Source: Microbacterium arborescens (GTDB lineage: Bacteria > Actinomycetota > Actinomycetes > Actinomycetales > Microbacteriaceae). Taken from it: a stretch of DNA of 64,000 bases. Below are positions 61,101 to 64,000 of this stretch, piece by piece (position 1 is the stretch's first letter; each line of letters starts with the position of its first letter). Below the pieces are notes generated by a model that was given only the letters and a program-made list of their open reading frames with translations, was not told the DNA's origin and ran no database searches. A program made the translations under genes and the position numbers. The DNA is taken from assembly GCA_003339645.1 (NCBI GenBank), contig QNUV01000021.1, positions 248,001 to 312,000 on the forward strand, written 5' to 3'.

Positions 61101-63445
61101 CGAACGACACGACCGTCGGCGACGTGGACGGCGACGGCGAGTACGAGCTCATCGTCAAGTGGTACCCCTCGAACGCGAAGGACAACTCGCAGTCGGGCTA
61201 TACCGGAAACGTCTACGTCGACGCCTACCGGATGAGCGGAGAGCGCCTGTGGCGCATCGACCTCGGCGTGAACATCCGAGCCGGCGCGCACTACACCGAC
61301 CTCATGGTGTACGACTTCGACGGCGACGGTCGGGCGGAGCTCATCACCCGTACCGCCGACGGCACGATCGACGGAGCCGGAAGGCCCATCGGCACCGCCG
61401 GGGCCGATCATCGCAACAGCTCGGGCTACGTGCTGCAGGGCCCCGAGTTCCTGACCGTCTTCGACGGATTCACGGGAGCCGCCGTCGACACGATCGACTA
61501 CGTGCCGCAGCGCGGCGACGTCGGATCGTGGGGCGACACCTACGGCAACCGTGTCGACCGGTTCCTCGCGTCGGTCGCCTACCTCGACGGCGAGCGACCG
61601 AGCGCGATCTTCAGCCGCGGGTACTACACCCGCGCGGTGATCGGAGCGTTCGACTTCGACGGCGAGCACCTGACGACGCGCTGGGTGCTCGACTCGAACG
61701 ACGAGGGCGCGGAGTCGATCTACGGCCAGGGCTACCACTCGATGTCCGTCGCCGACGTCGACGGCGACAGCAAGGACGAGATCGTCTTCGGATCGGCCAC
61801 GATCGACGATGACGGCGACGTGCTCTACTCCACGGGGCTCGGACACGGCGACGCGCTGCACGTCTCGGATCTCGACCCCTCCCGGCCGGGGCTCGAGGTG
61901 TTCGCCGCGCACGAGAACATGGCCGCGTCGGGCAACCGCGGTGCGACCTTCCGCGATGCCCGCACCGGCGAGATCCTGTGGGACGTCCCCGCAACCGTCG
62001 ACACCGGCCGCGCGGCATCCGGCGACATCGATCCGCGGCATCCGGGGGCGGAGAGCTGGGCCGTGGGCGGCGACGCGGCCTGGAACTCGCGTACGGGCCA
62101 CCTCATGACGGCGGCCGGCGAGCGCATCGGCGAGACGATCCCCGCGGCGAACTTCCTCGCCTGGTTCGACGGCGACCCGCTGCGCGAGATCGTCGACCAC
62201 ACGTGGGACGCCGCGACATCGCAGGGCACCCCCACGGTGTCGAAGTGGGACTTCGAGAACGAGACCGAGAACGTCATCCTCAGCGACACCGGCGCCCGGT
62301 CGAACAACGGCACGAAGGGCACGCCGAACCTGCAGGCCGATCTGTTCGGCGACTGGCGCGAAGAGATCGTCTGGCGCTCGGCCGACTCGTCGGAGCTGCG
62401 CATCTACTCGACGACGGACGAGACCGAGCTGCGCATCCCGACCCTCATGCACGACATGCAGTACCGGGTCGCCGTGGCCTGGCAGAACACCGGGTACAAC
62501 CAGCCGCCGCACCCGAGCTTCTTCATCGGAGACGGGATGGCTCCCGCGCCGATGCCCTCGATCGCGGTGACCGGCGACCCCTCGGGGGCGACGGACGAGA
62601 CGGCCCCGGTCATCTCGGGGCTGCCCGAGGACGGGGCGCTGCTGCCCGACACCGGCGAGCTGCAGCTCACGGTCGCAGCCGACGACCCGGAGAGCGGTGT
62701 CCGCACCCTCGATGTCGCGCTCGACGGCACGCCGGTCGCCCCCGACGCCGCGATACCGCTCGCGGGGATGTCGGGCGAACGCGTCCTCACGGTGCGCGCG
62801 GTCAACCACGACGGTCTCGTGGCGACCGCCGAGGTGCGGCTCGTCGTGTTCAGCGACGACGGTGCCTCGGCGCCGCCCGCCCGAGCATCGCTTCACACCG
62901 ACAGCGGCTGGAGAGACGGCCGGCACGACGGATCGTTCACCGTGACGATGAACCTCTGGTGGGGAACGAACGGCGGCGCGTACCGCCTCTACGAGAACGG
63001 CGAGCTCATCGCCACGCGCCTGCTCGCCCCGAACACGCCCATGGCGCAGGTCGCGTCGGTCGCGGTCGCGGGCCGGTCGAACGGCACATACGTCTACACC
63101 GGAGAGCTGGTCAACGCCGCCGGCGTCACGGCCACGACGCCCACGACCGTCGTGGTGACGGATGCCGCGCCGGCTCGTCCCGTCGTCTCGCACGACAACG
63201 GCGACGGCGACGGCGCGTTCACCCTGACCACGAACCTGTGGTGGGGCACGAACGGGTCGGAGTACACGCTGTTCGAGAACGGCGTGGAGATCGACCGGCA
63301 GCAGGTGACGGTCGCCTCCCCCGCAGCGCAGCGCGCCGTGACCTCGATCGCCGGTCGCAGCCCCGGCACCTACGAGTACGTCGCCGAGTTCGCCAACGAC
63401 GCCGGGGCCACCCGCTCCGCGCCGATCACCGTCGTCGTGCGCTGA
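58181..63445 (+). CDS. Secreted CE12 rhamnogalacturonan acetylesterase-PL11 rhamnogalacturonan lyase fusion
   Basis: 1754 residues. A signal peptide ends near AVADD. Order: beta-sandwich (about 45-195); CE12 GDSL esterase (about 200-425) with GDST (Ser207), GGRSSKNF, GHND (about 274) and DDTH (about 391); FN3 (about 427-520); a second copy of the beta-sandwich (about 523-660, DFQLPGNPLAAGYTEV); two FN3-like units; PL11 lyase (about 853-1463) with GDVDGDGEYELIVKWYPSN and DGDGRAELITRTADGT calcium-type loops; an Ig-like domain; and two C-terminal repeats with NLWWGTNG, a chitinase-type binding module. The GTG lies behind AGGAGG. It would deacetylate and cut rhamnogalacturonan-I outside the cell. 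Confidence 0.92.
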   Translation: MAPSRPPVPVHHRPVRAGAAVAAAALVVTLLGAAPAVADDTALRPLDPGESVTFDFGPGAIAPGAIGVTAETAFDTAAGYGFTTTPTADPANVDRGGDDPLRSDFVAAHGGTFEIELGAGDYSVALVAGDTAAATDISLTVEGIVKVQPTAKPAGEYLEMSFPIALVDGGLTVQVGGTAASLAGLTVTRLAERPAGAIPTTYLTGDSTVQTYDATAYAPQAGWGQMLDRFLADDVAVTNRAIGGRSSKNFITQGRLDEVLLGIRPGDYLFVQFGHNDATQGVDDRYASPADYKEYLRVYVEGARQRGATPVLVTPVSRRDFDPATGLFRVSFPAYVEKMIELADEEDVALVDLSASSRAYLDQIGPDAAKAVFLHVDPGVFPNRPAGTVDDTHFQEYGAIQMARLVAQGIAALDDPLAAKVVDVEQPGELPAAPQNLVAGGISNAGATLRWDAVPTADIYKVFRQRAADPADTWTLVGTVTQPTTIVQGLEEGATFRYRVVAVNGRGESEPSASVEFTTKQAQYRFDFQLPGNPLAAGYTEVTPAMGYTAERGYGFTNVLPANAGRDRGAADGADDLSRDFVLPGDSSTFALDVPNGTYSVKTYSGDWIGSSRTSFRVEGKDAGSGNAGRASVAAVLRGPFLVTDGQLSIEAYGAAAGTRLNGLEITPILLGPVGLSVTGVDADPAAPRIDLAWDAEPGMRWNIYRASEFEGAPALVGTADEPGYTDRTARLGLDYSYHVTAVDQTGLESVPSATVGTSLVDPEAAPPSAPIALTAERVDKREIELSWSAPDGAVSALVFRSQTAGERGDLVGIVDVSRFVDTDVLTTVPYFYTVVGLGAGGPGAASEQLETPAPTVLQRQAEYLGRGVAAVATDDGVLVSWRLLGTDPADAAFHVYRDGGRITDEPITATTNLVDTTGSTGSTYFVTRLSADGATETTESEPVSVQTAAYRSVPLQRPADAYTRDGQPYSYSANDTTVGDVDGDGEYELIVKWYPSNAKDNSQSGYTGNVYVDAYRMSGERLWRIDLGVNIRAGAHYTDLMVYDFDGDGRAELITRTADGTIDGAGRPIGTAGADHRNSSGYVLQGPEFLTVFDGFTGAAVDTIDYVPQRGDVGSWGDTYGNRVDRFLASVAYLDGERPSAIFSRGYYTRAVIGAFDFDGEHLTTRWVLDSNDEGAESIYGQGYHSMSVADVDGDSKDEIVFGSATIDDDGDVLYSTGLGHGDALHVSDLDPSRPGLEVFAAHENMAASGNRGATFRDARTGEILWDVPATVDTGRAASGDIDPRHPGAESWAVGGDAAWNSRTGHLMTAAGERIGETIPAANFLAWFDGDPLREIVDHTWDAATSQGTPTVSKWDFENETENVILSDTGARSNNGTKGTPNLQADLFGDWREEIVWRSADSSELRIYSTTDETELRIPTLMHDMQYRVAVAWQNTGYNQPPHPSFFIGDGMAPAPMPSIAVTGDPSGATDETAPVISGLPEDGALLPDTGELQLTVAADDPESGVRTLDVALDGTPVAPDAAIPLAGMSGERVLTVRAVNHDGLVATAEVRLVVFSDDGASAPPARASLHTDSGWRDGRHDGSFTVTMNLWWGTNGGAYRLYENGELIATRLLAPNTPMAQVASVAVAGRSNGTYVYTGELVNAAGVTATTPTTVVVTDAAPARPVVSHDNGDGDGAFTLTTNLWWGTNGSEYTLFENGVEIDRQQVTVASPAAQRAVTSIAGRSPGTYEYVAEFANDAGATRSAPITVVVR

Positions 63446-63463
63446 CCGCCGTCCGACACAGCA

Positions 63464-63505
63464 CGAAGGCCGTGCCGATCGTTTCATCGATCGGCACGGC
63501 CTTCG
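63464..63505. terminator. Strong bidirectional terminator hairpin
   Basis: CGAAGGCCGTGCCGATCG (63464-63481), loop TTTCAT, CGATCGGCACGGCCTTCG (63488-63505): a perfect 18-bp stem between the converging CE12-PL11 gene and the surface protein gene, 18 bases behind the former's stop. Confidence 0.88.
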
Positions 63506-63538
63506 TCGTCGGGGACTCCGCCGTCAGGGGCTCCGTCG

Positions 63539-64000
63539 TCAGGCGTCCCGGGCTCCGACGCGGCGTCGGCGCACGACGACCGCTCCGGCGCCGAGCACGA
63601 GCAGCGCCAGCGCGCCGAACAGCGTCGCGGCGATGCCGCCGGCATCCCCTCCCGTGCGTGCCAGGTCGCGCGCATCGGTCGAGCCGGCCGCGCCGTTCGC
63701 ACCCGCGCCCGTCGACGCACCGCCCGAACCAGAGCCCGAGCCCGGCGTTCCCGCGCCGCCATCGGCGCCACCGTCGGTGCCACCGCCCGTTCCCGGGTCG
63801 ACGACCGCGGCGGTCGGGACGATCGCCGCCGAGCGAGCGCTGCCACCGATGAAGCCGGCCGCTGCCGCGGTCACCTCGACCGAGATCTCCCGGCCTTCGT
63901 CAGCAGCGGTCAGCGCGTAGCTGTCGGCCGTGGCGCCGTCGATCGCGGCCCCGTCACGCAGCCAGACGAACGCGGGCGTCGCGTCCGCCGGGTCGGTGAC
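63539..64000 (-). CDS. C-terminal part of a sortase-type surface-anchored protein (runs off the window)
   Basis: The last 153 residues of a protein whose start is beyond 64000. From the window edge inward: an Ig-like repeat (FVWLRDGAAIDGATADSY, EGREISVEVTAAAAG) as found in actinobacterial surface proteins, a Gly/Thr/Asp/Ser-rich wall-spanning linker, then LARTG, a hydrophobic helix (IAATLFGALALLVLGAGAVVV) and RRRR, the layout of an LPxTG sorting signal with Ala in place of Pro. Convergent with the CE12-PL11 gene. It may be another cell-wall polysaccharide enzyme, but no catalytic part is visible. Confidence 0.8.
   Translation of the reverse strand, partial: VTDPADATPAFVWLRDGAAIDGATADSYALTAADEGREISVEVTAAAAGFIGGSARSAAIVPTAAVVDPGTGGGTDGGADGGAGTPGSGSGSGGASTGAGANGAAGSTDARDLARTGGDAGGIAATLFGALALLVLGAGAVVVRRRRVGARDA

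Noticed and set aside
59468-63487. 1339-codon open frame on the minus strand opposite the CE12-PL11 gene
   Set aside because: It is rich in Arg, Gly, Val and Asp in the pattern expected from the complementary strand and shows no domain; the forward frame has a full domain series.

Overview
The DNA is very GC-rich, genes are tightly packed, 4-base start/stop overlaps (ATGA, GTGA) and GTG starts are common, and lipoprotein signals and LacI/MarR/DeoR regulators are of actinobacterial type. The overall look fits Microbacteriaceae, probably Microbacterium or a close relative; this genus call is an inference from style, not from a marker gene. Almost the whole window is one carbohydrate island for breaking down plant cell wall polysaccharide, most plausibly rhamnogalacturonan-I pectin and its galactan and arabinan side chains. 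No tRNA, rRNA, CRISPR array, insertion sequence or prophage was recognised.

Layout. 1-3.5 kb: phosphoglucomutase, and a MarR repressor divergent from an NADPH:quinone-type oxidoreductase. 3.6-14.9 kb: an eleven-gene leftward operon (DUF2264 protein, sugar ABC importer, DUF624 membrane protein, GH88 unsaturated uronyl hydrolase, FAH-family hydrolase, KduD, KduI, KdgK, KDPG aldolase). It is divergent from a rightward operon (heparinase II/III protein, DeoR-HTH/LacI-sensor hybrid regulator, acetyltransferase fusion); the two promoters appear to share one -35 box. 19.7-25.2 kb: a leftward operon of unknown substrate (Gfo/Idh/MocA, DUF993, TIM-barrel isomerase, LacI, glycerate kinase). 25.3-32.1 kb: GH51 arabinofuranosidase with a second ABC importer that has two paralogous binding proteins. 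32.3-36 kb: GH43-like glycosidase, ABC exporter, lipoprotein. 36.1-42.7 kb: Gfo/Idh-PmoA fusion, third ABC importer, alpha/beta hydrolase. 42.9-44.8 kb: small hypothetical and a DUF222/HNH gene with a probable frameshift. 44.9-57.7 kb: GH30, a metal-ligand-poor M24 homologue, LacI, and a rightward run that resembles an oxidative uronate/aldarate route (Gfo/Idh, SDR, KdgD-like, enolase superfamily, aldehyde dehydrogenase), then a serine hydrolase and GH35. 58.2-63.4 kb: one 1754-residue secreted enzyme joining a CE12 acetylesterase to a PL11 rhamnogalacturonan lyase. The window ends in the C-terminus of a surface-anchored protein.

How it fits together (inference). The secreted CE12-PL11 enzyme would deacetylate and cut rhamnogalacturonan outside the cell. 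Three ABC importers take up oligosaccharides. GH88, GH51, GH43-like, GH30 and GH35, all without visible signal peptides, finish the job in the cytoplasm. Unsaturated uronic acid then goes through KduI, KduD, KdgK and the aldolase to pyruvate and glyceraldehyde-3-phosphate, while saturated acids may go by the oxidative route to 2-oxoglutarate. From 25 to 58 kb about a dozen LacI-type operators (cores AAAGCGCTTT or AAACGTTT) sit at nearly every promoter, suggesting one regulon; the 3.6-19.6 kb part lacks them at its promoters and probably answers to the hybrid regulator. A roughly 95-base intergenic repeat occurs three times, each time between convergent genes.
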